Source: Abyssicoccus albus (GTDB lineage Bacteria > Bacillota > Bacilli > Staphylococcales > Abyssicoccaceae). From it: a DNA stretch of 64,000 nucleotides. Numbering within the stretch: position 1 is the stretch's first letter; each line of letters starts with the position of its first letter. The translations under genes and the position numbers were made by a program. Below the pieces are notes generated by a model. That model ran no database searches. It was given only the letters and a program-made list of their open reading frames with translations, and was not told where the DNA came from. This document shows positions 44,292 through 54,429 of this stretch, in pieces. The stretch covers positions 242,163 to 306,162 of the forward strand of contig NZ_RKRK01000002.1 in the NCBI RefSeq assembly GCF_003815035.1. The letters run 5' to 3'.

Positions 44292-45095
44292 ATGTGGAAA
44301 TGGGAGACAAATGTTGAGCCTAAAGGAATAGTAGTCATTGTACATGATATGATGGAATATCATGGTAACTATGCATATACAATTATGGAACTTAGAAAAA
44401 GAGGTTTCCATATTTTTATGGGGGATTTACCAGGGCACGGTGAAACGAGTAGAGCAAATAAAGGACATATCGAACATTTCGAACAATATAATGAGAAGTT
44501 ATTTGAATGGTTGCTTATCGCAAGTAGGTATGAAGTGCCATGTTTTATTATTGGTCAAGGACTTGGTGGTCTAATTGTGTTAAATGCACTTGAAAAAACC
44601 GAAATGAAAGTGGAAGGGATTATGCTGATTAATCCATTACTCGAATTTAACCATGAATTATCAAGTCAAAAGAAATTGTTATCAACAAGCTTAGGAAGTC
44701 TTTCAAAAGAGGGGCGATTTGATCTTGGCATTAATAGTGACATGTTAACATCGGATAAAACGATGCAACAATCATTGAATTCGAATAAAGAAATGTATCG
44801 TGAAGTGACATATCATTGGTATAGAGAAGTACATGATACGATGAGAGAAACAATTGAGAAGTTAGATCAAATACAAGACCTACCTGTTGCGGTTTATTAT
44901 AGTAAACACAATCAAGTCATTAATTCTAAAGAGGTTAGTGTATTAAAATCAGGATTAAATTCAACATTTCTTAATTATATCGGGTATGAAAAAAAAGCAC
45001 ATCATTTATTAATTGATGAGTATAAGGATTATGTGATTCAAGATATCGATTATTTTATGCATAGAGTATTAAATGAGATAGGATTTAATTATTAA
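44292..45095 (+). CDS. Lysophospholipase-like alpha/beta hydrolase without the catalytic Ser
   Basis: The 267-residue protein has the serine aminopeptidase S33/monoglyceride-lipase layout: VIVHDMMEYHGNYA, GDLPGHGETSRANKGHI, a nucleophile-elbow position near 88-93, and HH in KKAHHLLIDEY near the C terminus. The elbow reads G88-Q-G-L-G-G, so the Ser expected at residue 90 is Gly. The fold is kept, so it may be a binding or regulatory protein rather than an enzyme. The start is ATG 44292, about nine bases after aaagg; ATG 44286 is too close. Confidence 0.82.
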   Translation: MWKWETNVEPKGIVVIVHDMMEYHGNYAYTIMELRKRGFHIFMGDLPGHGETSRANKGHIEHFEQYNEKLFEWLLIASRYEVPCFIIGQGLGGLIVLNALEKTEMKVEGIMLINPLLEFNHELSSQKKLLSTSLGSLSKEGRFDLGINSDMLTSDKTMQQSLNSNKEMYREVTYHWYREVHDTMRETIEKLDQIQDLPVAVYYSKHNQVINSKEVSVLKSGLNSTFLNYIGYEKKAHHLLIDEYKDYVIQDIDYFMHRVLNEIGFNY

Positions 45096-45217
45096 TCTGA
45101 CGATATCATTGAACATCTTTAATTTACTAAAGTGACCACAATAATATATATCATCATAGACAAATACAAAAACTAGAAATATTAATTTTTATCGAAAAAG
45201 AAAGGTGTTTTATCTCT

Positions 45218-45535
45218 ATGAAAATTGTACATCAAGTCAATTGTAATAATGCGCCCAAAAATAAAATGGTGACAAAAGTGACGGAAGCAATCTTGAAACG
45301 TGATCAAGATGTTGTGAACGAATATTATTTAAATCAATTCGATAGTTTGACATATCCTGAACTAAACAACATTGATGAAATCACCATTGTGAGTGCATTG
45401 AGCCATGGGAAATCGGCATCAAGTTTATGTGAATATTACAATCAAAATAAAAAGAAATATATTGGAATGTTTTTTGAATTTAATACGTTTAAAGCTCAAA
45501 AATTTAAAGAAATCATCATCATTCATAATGAATGA
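45218..45535 (+). CDS. Hypothetical protein
   Basis: I do not recognise this 105-residue soluble protein. It contains EAILKRDQDVVNEYYLNQFD and ITIVSALSHGKSASSLCEYY, with no signal or membrane part. The ATG is about ten bases after aaaggtg. Its last 17 codons lie partly in a terminator stem that contains the stop. Position next to a hydrolase-like gene gives no function. Confidence 0.7.
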   Translation: MKIVHQVNCNNAPKNKMVTKVTEAILKRDQDVVNEYYLNQFDSLTYPELNNIDEITIVSALSHGKSASSLCEYYNQNKKKYIGMFFEFNTFKAQKFKEIIIIHNE

Positions 45536-45550
45536 TGATGATTTCTTTTT
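45509..45550 (+). terminator. Terminator overlapping the stop of the 105-residue gene
   Basis: The arms gaaatcatcatcattca (45509-45525) and tgaatgatgatgatttc (45529-45545) form a 17-bp perfect stem with a 3-base loop, then ttttt. The TGA stop lies in the 3' arm. Confidence 0.9.
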
Positions 45551-45602
45551 AAAAAAGAGAATTTAAACAATATATTAAATACGTATCAGATATAACCATT
45601 AA

Positions 45603-46172
45603 TTATACTTTTTGAATCACAATGGTATACGGTGCGTTATCACTTCTATTTAAACCTTTGTAAGTATATACTTGAGTTTTGCTTTGTGGCCATTGTTTAA
45701 ATTGTGTATTCAAGTATAGATGCTCGTCATAACCGGTTTCGTGTCCTGGGTATACGGTAATTAAAATAACACCTTTCTGGACTAATATGTTTAAGCCTTG
45801 CTCGATACTATTATACGTAGATTGATATAATGTAGTAATGTTTTTATTTGCTTTCGGCAAGTAACCAAGATTATATTGAATTAGTTTGACATTAGAGAGC
45901 GAAAGTTGGTCTATTTCATCATGACTTCTATGATGCAGTTGATAATGTTCAATATGATGATCATTTAATAAGTTTTTGGTCGATTCGATTGCTTGTAGTT
46001 GAATATCGAATCCGATTACTAATCCTTCTTTTCCAACGGTTTTTGCTAGGTGTAACGTATCGTGACCATTCCCAACCGTTGCATCAATTACAGTATCTCC
46101 TTGTGAGACAGTACTTTTAATAATGTGTTGGTTAAATGGTAGTATATTAAAGTTCAAGTTTTTTTCGGTCAT
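45603..46172 (-). CDS. mnmM: tRNA 5-aminomethyl-2-thiouridine methyltransferase
   Basis: The 189-residue class I SAM methyltransferase (YtqB family) has the SAM motif DATVGNGHDTLHLA (about 30-43), followed by GFDIQ and a VYPGHETGYDE block. YtqB of B. subtilis has been shown to be MnmM, which adds the methyl group of mnm5(s2)U34 in tRNA. The ATG at 46172 follows aagggagt and lies inside the end of the ytqA-like gene (26-bp overlap), so the two are coupled. The assignment rests on family identity by eye. Confidence 0.85.
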   Translation of the reverse strand: MTEKNLNFNILPFNQHIIKSTVSQGDTVIDATVGNGHDTLHLAKTVGKEGLVIGFDIQLQAIESTKNLLNDHHIEHYQLHHRSHDEIDQLSLSNVKLIQYNLGYLPKANKNITTLYQSTYNSIEQGLNILVQKGVILITVYPGHETGYDEHLYLNTQFKQWPQSKTQVYTYKGLNRSDNAPYTIVIQKV

Positions 46173-47109
46173 ATTTACTCCCTTGGCATGTATCACGTCG
46201 AATTAATTCATCATCAATGGCGTTCAACACTTCCCATTTATTGACACTCCACATCGGTCCAATCATTAAATCAATCGGTCCGTCTCCTGTAATACGATGG
46301 ACAATCATTTCTTCAGGTAATATTTCTAGTTGATCGCACACGAGTTGAGTATAATCTTCTTGACTTAGAAACTCTAATTGTCCTTTCTCATATTGCTTCA
46401 TCATTGGCGTCCCTTTTAATAAGTGCATTAAATGAATTTTAATCCCTTGTACATCCATATTAGCCACAGCTTTAGCTGTATCCATCATCATGTCATAATC
46501 TTCTCCGGGTAATCCGTTAATAATATGTGAACATACTTTAATTCCGTGTTTTCTTAGTTTATTTACTCCTTCATAGTATGTTTCCATATCATGAGCACGG
46601 TTGATCAATTCACTAGTCGTATCATGAATTGTTTGAAGGCCTAATTCAACCCACAAATATGTTCGTTCATTTAATTCTGCTAGGTATTCAACGACATCGT
46701 CAGGTAAACAATCGGGACGTGTACCAATAGAAAGTCCGACAACACCTGGTTGACTTAACGCAGCTTCATACTTTTCGCGAAGTACTTCAACTGGAGCATG
46801 AGTATTTGTGAATGCTTGGAAGTATGCGATATATTGGCCGTTTTGCCATTTTTCATGCATTCGATTTTTGATCTGTTCGAATTGTACTTCAATCGGATCG
46901 GTTCTACGACCTGCGAAATCACCACTCCCTGCAACAGAACAGAATGTGCAGCCACCGTAAGCCACAGTGCCATCTCGGTTTGGACAGTCGAATCCACCAT
47001 CTAAAGAGACTTTGAATACTTTTTCGCCGAAATGTTGTTTTAGGTGATAGTTAAACGTATGGTATCTTTTATTGTCAAATGCGTATTTAAATTGAGCCAA
47101 TTGAATCAC
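46147..47109 (-). CDS. mnmL: Radical SAM protein YtqA, tRNA U34 modification
   Basis: The 320-residue radical SAM enzyme has the Cys cluster C42-PNRDGTVAYGG-C-TF-C, then GLSIGTRPDCLPDDVVEYL and HIINGLPGEDYDMMM, as in the YtqA/TIGR01212 family. YtqA has been reported as MnmL, which works with MnmM to turn cmnm5 (or nm5) into mnm5 at tRNA U34. The start is GTG at 47109 or TTG at 47100; no strong site settles this. The pair shares an overlapping reading frame with mnmM. Confidence 0.85.
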   Translation of the reverse strand: MIQLAQFKYAFDNKRYHTFNYHLKQHFGEKVFKVSLDGGFDCPNRDGTVAYGGCTFCSVAGSGDFAGRRTDPIEVQFEQIKNRMHEKWQNGQYIAYFQAFTNTHAPVEVLREKYEAALSQPGVVGLSIGTRPDCLPDDVVEYLAELNERTYLWVELGLQTIHDTTSELINRAHDMETYYEGVNKLRKHGIKVCSHIINGLPGEDYDMMMDTAKAVANMDVQGIKIHLMHLLKGTPMMKQYEKGQLEFLSQEDYTQLVCDQLEILPEEMIVHRITGDGPIDLMIGPMWSVNKWEVLNAIDDELIRRDTCQGSKYDRKKLEL

Positions 47110-47389
47110 TCGTTTCTATTATTTTTAGATAGTTTATTTATGATATTTAACTTTTAAAGCATAAATAGTAATATAATATTTTAACATACTTTACAATTGA
47201 CTTAAATATGTGAGACACAAATTGCGATAGATAAAATGTAGTATGGTACCTTAAATTTATGCATATTTATATTATTATAAAAATTGAGTATATACATACA
47301 ATTTTTGATAAATCATATTATATTAATAAGTTTTATTTAATTAATATTTCTTGTATGATTTGATTATTCATAGTGTAAAGGGGATTATT

Positions 47390-48562
47390 ATGCCGACGAA
47401 ATTGAAATACTTGATTGTTGCGATGGCATTAAATGTTATCGGTGCAAGTTTCTTATGGCCACTGAATACGATATATATGTCACAAGAACTAGGTAAATCA
47501 TTATCCATTGCTGGGTTTGTTTTACTATTAAATTCATTGAGTGCGATGTGTGGTAATTTATTTGGAGGTAAGTTATTCGACCAAATCGGGGGCTATAAAA
47601 CCATCATGACAGGTGGGTTAATTGCATTTAGTTCCCTTGTCGGGTTGAATATTCTTCATACTTGGCCATTTTATGCGATATGGCTTGTTTTATTAGGGTT
47701 TGGTTCTGGGATGATCTTTCCAGCAGTTTATGCATTTGCGGGTGCAATATGGCCAGAAGGTGGGCGCAGAACATTTAATGCGATATATGTTGCGCAAAAT
47801 GTTGGTGTAGCTGTTGGGACAGCACTTGCAGGTGTTGTTGCTGATTTTAGTTTTGATTATATATTTATAGCGAATTTATTGATGTTCGTATTATTTGCAA
47901 CGATTATATTTACTCAATTTAGGGGTGTTGAAGTAGATGCAAATGTAGATACATCTAGCCATAATGTAATGGAAGTGAAAAATAAGACAATTTTCTTTGC
48001 GTTTATGAGTGTATTGATTGTTTATTTCATTTGTTGGTTCGGTTACGTCCAATGGCAAACGACGATTGCTGATTTAACTCAACATTTAAGCATATCATTG
48101 AAACAATATAGTTTAATTTGGACGGTTAATGGATTGATGATTGTGTTTATGCAACCAGTTATTAAACCTGTCATCAAAATGTTAAAAGGTAAATATGTCG
48201 GACAGTTAATAGTCGGTGTGTTGCTATTCATGATTGCCTTTTACTTCACAAGTATGCAAACGGCATTTAGTGGATTCTTGATTGGTATGGTTATTATGAC
48301 TTTTGGAGAAATGTTTATTTGGCCATTGTTACCAACAATTGCACAAGATATCGCTCCAAAAGGTAGAACTGGAGCATATCAAGGGTTAGTTAATTCTACC
48401 GCCACTGTCAGTCGCGCGTTCGGTCCGTTAGTCGGTGGATTTATCGTTGATGTTTATAATATGGACATACTCTTTAAATCTATCGTTGGATTAATTTTGT
48501 TTAGCTATGTTTTCATTGGTCTGTATTCAATCTTGATGAAACGATATCAAAGAAACACGTGA
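47390..48562 (+). CDS. MFS transporter
   Basis: The 390-residue protein has twelve membrane segments and MFS motifs (GGKLFDQIGGYKTIM between segments 2 and 3, and GRTGAYQGLVNSTATVSRAF in the second half). It resembles drug or metabolite exporters that lie next to leuS in staphylococci; the substrate is unknown. The ATG at 47390 follows aaaggggatt; the ATG at 47351 has no site. The leuS promoter lies directly after it. Confidence 0.88.
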   Translation: MPTKLKYLIVAMALNVIGASFLWPLNTIYMSQELGKSLSIAGFVLLLNSLSAMCGNLFGGKLFDQIGGYKTIMTGGLIAFSSLVGLNILHTWPFYAIWLVLLGFGSGMIFPAVYAFAGAIWPEGGRRTFNAIYVAQNVGVAVGTALAGVVADFSFDYIFIANLLMFVLFATIIFTQFRGVEVDANVDTSSHNVMEVKNKTIFFAFMSVLIVYFICWFGYVQWQTTIADLTQHLSISLKQYSLIWTVNGLMIVFMQPVIKPVIKMLKGKYVGQLIVGVLLFMIAFYFTSMQTAFSGFLIGMVIMTFGEMFIWPLLPTIAQDIAPKGRTGAYQGLVNSTATVSRAFGPLVGGFIVDVYNMDILFKSIVGLILFSYVFIGLYSILMKRYQRNT

Positions 48563-48571
48563 ACCCTGTTG

Positions 48572-48600
48572 TTGCCTTTTTAAACGATTTATCATATAAT
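48572..48600 (+). promoter_or_regulatory. Promoter of the leuS T-box transcript
   Basis: TTGCCT (48572-48577) and a perfect TATAAT (48595-48600) are 17 bases apart, just before the T-box leader. Confidence 0.8.
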
Positions 48601-48606
48601 TTCTAT

Positions 48607-48812
48607 TAATAGGAGTAGTAACTTGAATATGTAATCAATAGAGACATAGTGGTCGGTGAAAACTATGACATGGACAAGTGAACTTACCTGATTAACGATT
48701 AAATAGTAGTTATTAATAATGATGAGATACATGATTGTATGTAATTTGGGTGGTACCGTGGTCTATAAATGATCGCCCCATAGCGCATTTGCGTTGTGGG
48801 GCGATTTTTCAT
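48607..48812 (+). ncRNA. T-box leader of leuS
   Basis: Stem I features are visible (ataggagtagtaac, the K-turn agaga, the loop ggtgaaaa). The specifier loop reads gaa-CTT-acc (48680-48688), a leucine codon. The T-box sequence gggtggtaccgtgg (48748-48761) follows, and the terminator arms are 48772-48787 and 48790-48805 with a T-run. Uncharged tRNA-Leu should bind and open the antiterminator. Confidence 0.93.
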
Positions 48813-48862
48813 TATTTAATTTATATTTAGTTGTGAATCAATATTACAAAGGAGTGGTTTAG

Positions 48863-51280
48863 ATGGCTTATAATCATCAATCAGTTGAATCAAAGTGGCA
48901 AAAATATTGGGAAATCAATAAGACATTTAAAACAAATGAAAGAAAGAATGATAAAAAGTTTTATGCATTAGATATGTTTCCATATCCATCAGGTGCTGGT
49001 CTTCATGTTGGTCATCCTGAAGGATATACAGCAACAGATATTATTTCAAGAGTGAAGAGAATGCAAGGGTATGATGTGCTTCATCCAATGGGATTTGATG
49101 CATTTGGATTACCGGCTGAACAGTATGCATTAGATACTGGGAACGACCCTAAAGAGTTTACTGTGCACAATATTAATACGTTTAGACGTCAAATTAAGTC
49201 ATTAGGATTTAGCTATGACTGGGACAGAGAAGTGGACACGACTGATCCAGAATATTACAAATGGACACAATGGATATTTATCCAATTGTATAATAAAGGG
49301 CTTGCCTACGTTGATGAAGTTGCGGTCAATTGGTGTCCTGCATTAGGTACTGTATTATCAAATGAAGAGGTCGTTGATGGTGTATCAGAACGTGGTGGGC
49401 ATCCCGTTTATCGTAAACCGATGAAACAATGGATGCTAAAGATTACTGCTTATGCCGATCGACTGTTGGAAGATTTAGATGATCTAGACTGGCCTGAAAG
49501 CTTGAAAGATATGCAACGAAACTGGATTGGTAAATCGATCGGTGCTTCAATTCGATTCAATGTTGATGCTGTCGATGAACAGATTGAAGTATTTACGACA
49601 CGACCAGATACTTTGTACGGTGTGAGTTATGTTGTGTTAGCACCTGAGCATGAATTAGTAAAACAATTAACGACTGATGATCATCGTGATGCAGTTGAAC
49701 AATATATCGTTGATTCTTCTAAAAAGTCAGATCTAGAGCGAACAGACTTAGCAAAAGAGAAGTCAGGTGTTCCGACAGGTAGCTATGTGATCCATCCGTT
49801 AACAAATGAACGCATTCCAATTTGGATCGCTGATTATGTTTTGAACAGTTATGGAACTGGAGCCGTAATGGCAGTCCCAGCGCATGATTCACGTGATTAT
49901 GAATTCAGCCAACAATATGACTTGCCAATCCGTGAAGTGATTGAGGGAGAAAGAGATGAACAAGGTATTGTAACGACCGATGGCGTATTGATTGAATCTG
50001 GTGAGTTTACCGGATTATCTTCTGAAGATGCGCGAGTGAAAATTATAGATTATTTACAAACAAATGATATTGGTGAAGCGAAAACGAATTACAAATTACG
50101 TGATTGGTTATTCAGTCGTCAGCGTTATTGGGGAGAGCCGATTCCAATTATTCACTGGGAAGATGGAACGATGTCAACGGTTGATGAAAGTGAACTGCCA
50201 GTATTATTACCAGAAACTGATGATATCAAACCATCTGGAACTGGTGAATCACCACTTGCTAATATTACCGACTGGTTGGAAGTTACGGATCCAAAAACCG
50301 GTATGAATGGTCGTCGTGAAACAAACACGATGCCACAATGGGCTGGAAGTTGTTGGTATTATTTAAGATATATCGACCCGAAAAATACTGAACAGCTAGC
50401 TGATCCTAAATTGTTAGAAGAATGGCTACCAGTGGATCTATACATTGGTGGAGCAGAACATGCTGTATTGCACTTATTGTATGCTAGATTTTGGCATAAA
50501 GTATTGTACGATATTGGTGTAGTACCAACGAAAGAACCATTCCAAAAATTATTTAATCAAGGCATGATTCTTGGTGAAGGTAATGAAAAGATGAGTAAGT
50601 CAAAAGGTAACGTCGTTAATCCTGATGATATTGTCGAAACACACGGTGCAGACACTTTACGAGTGTATGAAATGTTTATGGGGCCATTAGATGCATCGAT
50701 TGCATGGAGTGAAAATGGATTAGATGGCTCAAGAAGATTTTTAGATCGAGTGTATCGACTATTCGTGAATGAAGATGGTACTTTATCTCAAAAAGTTCAA
50801 AATAAGACGAATGAATCTTTAGAAAAAGTGTATCATCAAACCGTACAAAAGGTGACTGAAGATATTGATAAACTAGGCTTCAATACAGCGATTTCGCAAT
50901 TGATGGTGTTCGTCAATGAATGTTACAAACAAGATGTGATTCCAGTAGAATATGCAACAGGATTCATCAAACTGTTATCACCATTCGCACCACATATCGG
51001 TGAAGAAATTTATAATGTTATAGGACATGAAGAGAGTATCGCATACGCATCATGGCCAACATACGATGAATCTAAGCTTGTAGAAGATCATGTTGAAATT
51101 GTTGTACAAATTAAAGGGAAAGTGAAAGCAAAATTAAATATTCCTCAAGATGCGTCAAAAGACGAAATGGAACAACTCGCATTAGCTGACGAAAAAGTAA
51201 AAGAAGCCATTGGAGATAAAGAAATTATTAAAGTCATCGCAGTACCGAAGAAACTTGTAAACATTGTTACTAAAGGATAA
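48863..51280 (+). CDS. leuS: Leucyl-tRNA synthetase
   Basis: The 805-residue class I synthetase charges tRNA-Leu. The HIGH motif is HVGH in [20 protein letters not shown] (about 38-60). The editing domain contains TTRPDTLYG and [11 protein letters not shown], and the KMSKS motif is in [12 protein letters not shown] (about 574-585). The C-terminal anticodon-binding and tRNA-core parts are complete. The ATG follows aaaggag. Leucine starvation controls it by the T-box in front. Confidence 0.98.
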   Translation: MAYNHQSVESKWQKYWEINKTFKTNERKNDKKFYALDMFPYPSGAGLHVGHPEGYTATDIISRVKRMQGYDVLHPMGFDAFGLPAEQYALDTGNDPKEFTVHNINTFRRQIKSLGFSYDWDREVDTTDPEYYKWTQWIFIQLYNKGLAYVDEVAVNWCPALGTVLSNEEVVDGVSERGGHPVYRKPMKQWMLKITAYADRLLEDLDDLDWPESLKDMQRNWIGKSIGASIRFNVDAVDEQIEVFTTRPDTLYGVSYVVLAPEHELVKQLTTDDHRDAVEQYIVDSSKKSDLERTDLAKEKSGVPTGSYVIHPLTNERIPIWIADYVLNSYGTGAVMAVPAHDSRDYEFSQQYDLPIREVIEGERDEQGIVTTDGVLIESGEFTGLSSEDARVKIIDYLQTNDIGEAKTNYKLRDWLFSRQRYWGEPIPIIHWEDGTMSTVDESELPVLLPETDDIKPSGTGESPLANITDWLEVTDPKTGMNGRRETNTMPQWAGSCWYYLRYIDPKNTEQLADPKLLEEWLPVDLYIGGAEHAVLHLLYARFWHKVLYDIGVVPTKEPFQKLFNQGMILGEGNEKMSKSKGNVVNPDDIVETHGADTLRVYEMFMGPLDASIAWSENGLDGSRRFLDRVYRLFVNEDGTLSQKVQNKTNESLEKVYHQTVQKVTEDIDKLGFNTAISQLMVFVNECYKQDVIPVEYATGFIKLLSPFAPHIGEEIYNVIGHEESIAYASWPTYDESKLVEDHVEIVVQIKGKVKAKLNIPQDASKDEMEQLALADEKVKEAIGDKEIIKVIAVPKKLVNIVTKG

Positions 51281-51334
51281 AGATATATAGTTTTAGTTGT
51301 CAGATTTGGAGTAGAGGATGAAAGCTGGCGACTT

Positions 51335-51377
51335 AAAAATAGAGGATGCATCGTTCAAGATGCATCCTCTATTTTTA
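51335..51377. terminator. Bidirectional terminator between leuS and the flavoprotein gene
   Basis: The arms aaaaatagaggatgcatc (51335-51352) and gatgcatcctctattttt (51359-51376) form an 18-bp perfect stem; T-runs lie inside both arms at their outer ends. Confidence 0.9.
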
Positions 51378-51378
51378 G

Positions 51379-52641
51379 CTATTTTAAAGTTGTACTGTAT
51401 CCAGCAACATATCCAGTCACAAGTGCACTTGTAATATTATATCCACCTGTGTATCCATGAATATCAAGCAATTCACCAGAGAAATATAGATTGTTTTGAA
51501 GTTTTGATTCTAACGTTTTAGGGTTTATTTCTTTTAATTTTATACCGCCGCCGGTTACAAAAGCATCTTCTATTGATTTTGTACCGTTAACAGAGAATGA
51601 AAAATGTTTTAAAGTCTTAACGAGATGGATCTTATCTTCATTTTTCAGATGGTGTCCAGTTGTTTCTATATCGATATTTAATCGATCAATCAAGAGTTGG
51701 ATAAATCGCTCTTGTAAAATGGACTTTAACGAATTAATGATCAGTTTATTTTTGTTTTCTGCAATAAGATTTGTAACTTCTTTCATAAGTTCTGTTTCAT
51801 TTTTATTTGGGAATAAGTCAATTGCCATTTTAATTTGTTTTGTTTTTTGTTTTTTCTGTTGCTTATATACAAATTGTGAGCAACGAAGTGCTGCGGGTCC
51901 TGAAATACCAAAGTGTGTAAATAACATATCCATTTCATGAGTAATGACAGGTTTTCCTTTTTTATCTAAAACACTGAGTGCTATGCCTTTAAGACTGAGT
52001 CCTTTCAGTTCGTTAGACTGGATGAATGGTTCATCGCTTAAAATAGGGACTTCAGTTGGAAATAACTCTGTTATCGTATGGCCAAATTGAGCAGCGAATT
52101 TATACCCATCTCCTGTAGAACCTGTTTTTGGCACACTTTTACCACCTGTTGAAATAACCAAGTGTGTGCATTGGTATGATTGTTGTTTTGTTATAATATT
52201 ATACAACTTTGTTTCTGAATCATATTCAATCGAGTTAACTGTTGTCTCTGTCTGAACAGACACGTTCAATTCAGATAACTTATTTAGAAATACATTTAAT
52301 ATGTCTTTTGATTTATCAGTGACAGGAAACATACGACCATGATCTTCTTCTTTTAGAGGTACACCGTTTGATTCAATAAATTCAATAATGGATTGATTAT
52401 CAAATATAGAGAATGGACTATATAGGAATTTGCCGTTACCAGGTATATGTTTGATAATTTCTTCGTATGGAACATTATTCGTTACATTGCAACGCCCACC
52501 ACCTGAAATAAGTAATTTTTTTCCGAGTTGTTTATTCTTTTCTATTAGGCAAGTTGAATTACCATTAGATGCACTTGCGATGGAAGCCATTAATCCGCTA
52601 GGGCCTCCTCCAATGATGATCGTATCAAAATGAGTTGTCAT
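51379..52641 (-). CDS. FAD-dependent oxidoreductase, YtfP/HI0933 family
   Basis: The 420-residue flavoprotein has the dinucleotide-binding motif IIGGGPSGLMASIAS near the N terminus, the family motif GGGRCNVTNN (about 47-56), STGGKSVPKTGSTGDGY in the middle and the C-terminal FAD block DIHGYTGGYNITSALVTG. The substrate of YtfP proteins is unsettled; BaiN-type roles in other bacteria exist. The start at 52641 has an upstream site ggagtgatc. It is convergent with leuS and divergent from murJ. Confidence 0.9.
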   Translation of the reverse strand: MTTHFDTIIIGGGPSGLMASIASASNGNSTCLIEKNKQLGKKLLISGGGRCNVTNNVPYEEIIKHIPGNGKFLYSPFSIFDNQSIIEFIESNGVPLKEEDHGRMFPVTDKSKDILNVFLNKLSELNVSVQTETTVNSIEYDSETKLYNIITKQQSYQCTHLVISTGGKSVPKTGSTGDGYKFAAQFGHTITELFPTEVPILSDEPFIQSNELKGLSLKGIALSVLDKKGKPVITHEMDMLFTHFGISGPAALRCSQFVYKQQKKQKTKQIKMAIDLFPNKNETELMKEVTNLIAENKNKLIINSLKSILQERFIQLLIDRLNIDIETTGHHLKNEDKIHLVKTLKHFSFSVNGTKSIEDAFVTGGGIKLKEINPKTLESKLQNNLYFSGELLDIHGYTGGYNITSALVTGYVAGYSTTLK

Positions 52642-52788
52642 ATGATCACTCCAATCGGTTCAAATTATTTGTTGTATGACTTTCTAGTGTATAATATTTA
52701 TTGTAATATATTAATCATAATGACTTTAAGAAATATTATAATTTATAATAAATTGGAGTTAAAATATTAAACGTTAGGGATGGAATGG

Positions 52789-54429
52789 ATGAAAGATCAA
52801 AGTAATATTATGAGAAGTACTACTTTTCTAACGGGTTCAACGTTTATATCGAAATTAATCGGTGTATTTTATTTAATCCCATTTTTTATGATTATTGGTG
52901 GAGAGGAAAACCTCTCATTATATGGATATGCTTATGTCCCTTATACAATTATGATTACGATAGCAAATGCGGGAATGCCAGGGGCGGTGAGTAAATATGT
53001 CGCCAAATATAATGCACTTGGTGCATATAAAGTCAGTGAAAAATTGTACAAATCCAGTCTTTTAATTATGTTAACTAGTGGTTTTGTCTTTTTTGTTATC
53101 ATGTTTGCGGGCGCACCTTTCATAGCTGAATTAACAATTGCAGGTAAAGATAATGTCGGTTGGTCTAAAGAAGACGTTACTGAAGTTATTAGAGTCGTGA
53201 GTTTTGCGATAATATTAATTCCGTTTTTTGCGACATGGCGAGGGGTATTTCAAGGATTCGAGTCGTTTGGTCCAACAGCGTTATCGGTTGTTGTAGAACA
53301 ATTAGGACGAGTATTATTCTTACTAACAGGTGCATATATCGTAATGGAAATGCTTGGTGGTTCTATTAAATTAGCAAACGAAGTGGCAACATTTGGAGCA
53401 ACGATAGGTTGTTTATCAGGTTTAGTTGTTTTATGGATGTTTTGGCGAAAACGTTATCCTCATATTAAGAAACAGATTGATTCAGATGATACGCATATCG
53501 ATGTGAATTATAAGAGAATGTATTTCGATATTATTAAAACAAGCATTCCATTCGTAGTCGTTTCGATCACTTATCCATTATTGATGATTATCGATCAATT
53601 TACGTTGAGCAAAGGGCTAAGTTTAGCAGATGTTCCAGAAATGTTACACGACAAATATTTTGCGATGCTAAATATGACAACGCATAAAATAGTCATGATT
53701 CCATCGAGTTTAGCCGCTGGATTTGCGGTGGCACTTTTACCTTACGTTGCAAAAACTTTTGCTAGAGGTGAACATCATGAAGTGAGTGAGCAAATTAAAG
53801 GTATGATTGGAACTGTTTTGTTCTTCACATTACCAGCAAGTGTCGGTATTTTTATTTTAGCGGCTCCATTATATACAAGTTTTTATCATTACGATATCGA
53901 TGGTATTACTTTATTATACAACTATGCACCCGTCAGTATATTAGTGTCACTCTTTTCACTCATTGCGGCGATTTTGCAAAGTATTGATCGCCAATATTTA
54001 TCAATGTGGATCGTTTTTGTCATGCTTGGCTTAAAAGCGTTACTCAATATTCCAATGGTGACATTGTTCGAAACTAAAGGAGCAGTTTATACGACGTTAC
54101 TTGTGTTCGTAATCGGTATTATAATTTTCTTACTGTTTATTAAGAAATATACAGAGTTTAGAGTGAGAATGTTGACGAGAACGATTATTTTGAATGTGTT
54201 TTATACGCTATGTATGGCAGTGTCTGTGATGCTAGTTTATATGGCGCTGGCATTTACAGTGTTTGATATTTCCAATAGAATACACGCCGTATTAACATTG
54301 ATCATTAGTGTCTTGGTCGGTATGTTCGTTTATGGATTTACGACACTTAGATCACACTTTGCTGACTTATTTATCCCTAAATTATCAGCCAAAATACGAC
54401 ACAAGTTTAAATTAGGGACATCATCATGA
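52789..54429 (+). CDS. murJ: Lipid II flippase MurJ (YtgP type)
   Basis: The 546-residue MOP-superfamily membrane protein has about fourteen membrane segments, starting with IMRSTTFLTGSTFISKLIGV. The S. aureus protein of this type (SAV1754) is the functional MurJ that flips lipid II for cell-wall synthesis. The start is ATG 52789, eight bases after aggg; an ATG at 52780 is the alternative but touches that site. Its stop overlaps rsuA by four bases. Confidence 0.88.
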   Translation: MKDQSNIMRSTTFLTGSTFISKLIGVFYLIPFFMIIGGEENLSLYGYAYVPYTIMITIANAGMPGAVSKYVAKYNALGAYKVSEKLYKSSLLIMLTSGFVFFVIMFAGAPFIAELTIAGKDNVGWSKEDVTEVIRVVSFAIILIPFFATWRGVFQGFESFGPTALSVVVEQLGRVLFLLTGAYIVMEMLGGSIKLANEVATFGATIGCLSGLVVLWMFWRKRYPHIKKQIDSDDTHIDVNYKRMYFDIIKTSIPFVVVSITYPLLMIIDQFTLSKGLSLADVPEMLHDKYFAMLNMTTHKIVMIPSSLAAGFAVALLPYVAKTFARGEHHEVSEQIKGMIGTVLFFTLPASVGIFILAAPLYTSFYHYDIDGITLLYNYAPVSILVSLFSLIAAILQSIDRQYLSMWIVFVMLGLKALLNIPMVTLFETKGAVYTTLLVFVIGIIIFLLFIKKYTEFRVRMLTRTIILNVFYTLCMAVSVMLVYMALAFTVFDISNRIHAVLTLIISVLVGMFVYGFTTLRSHFADLFIPKLSAKIRHKFKLGTSS

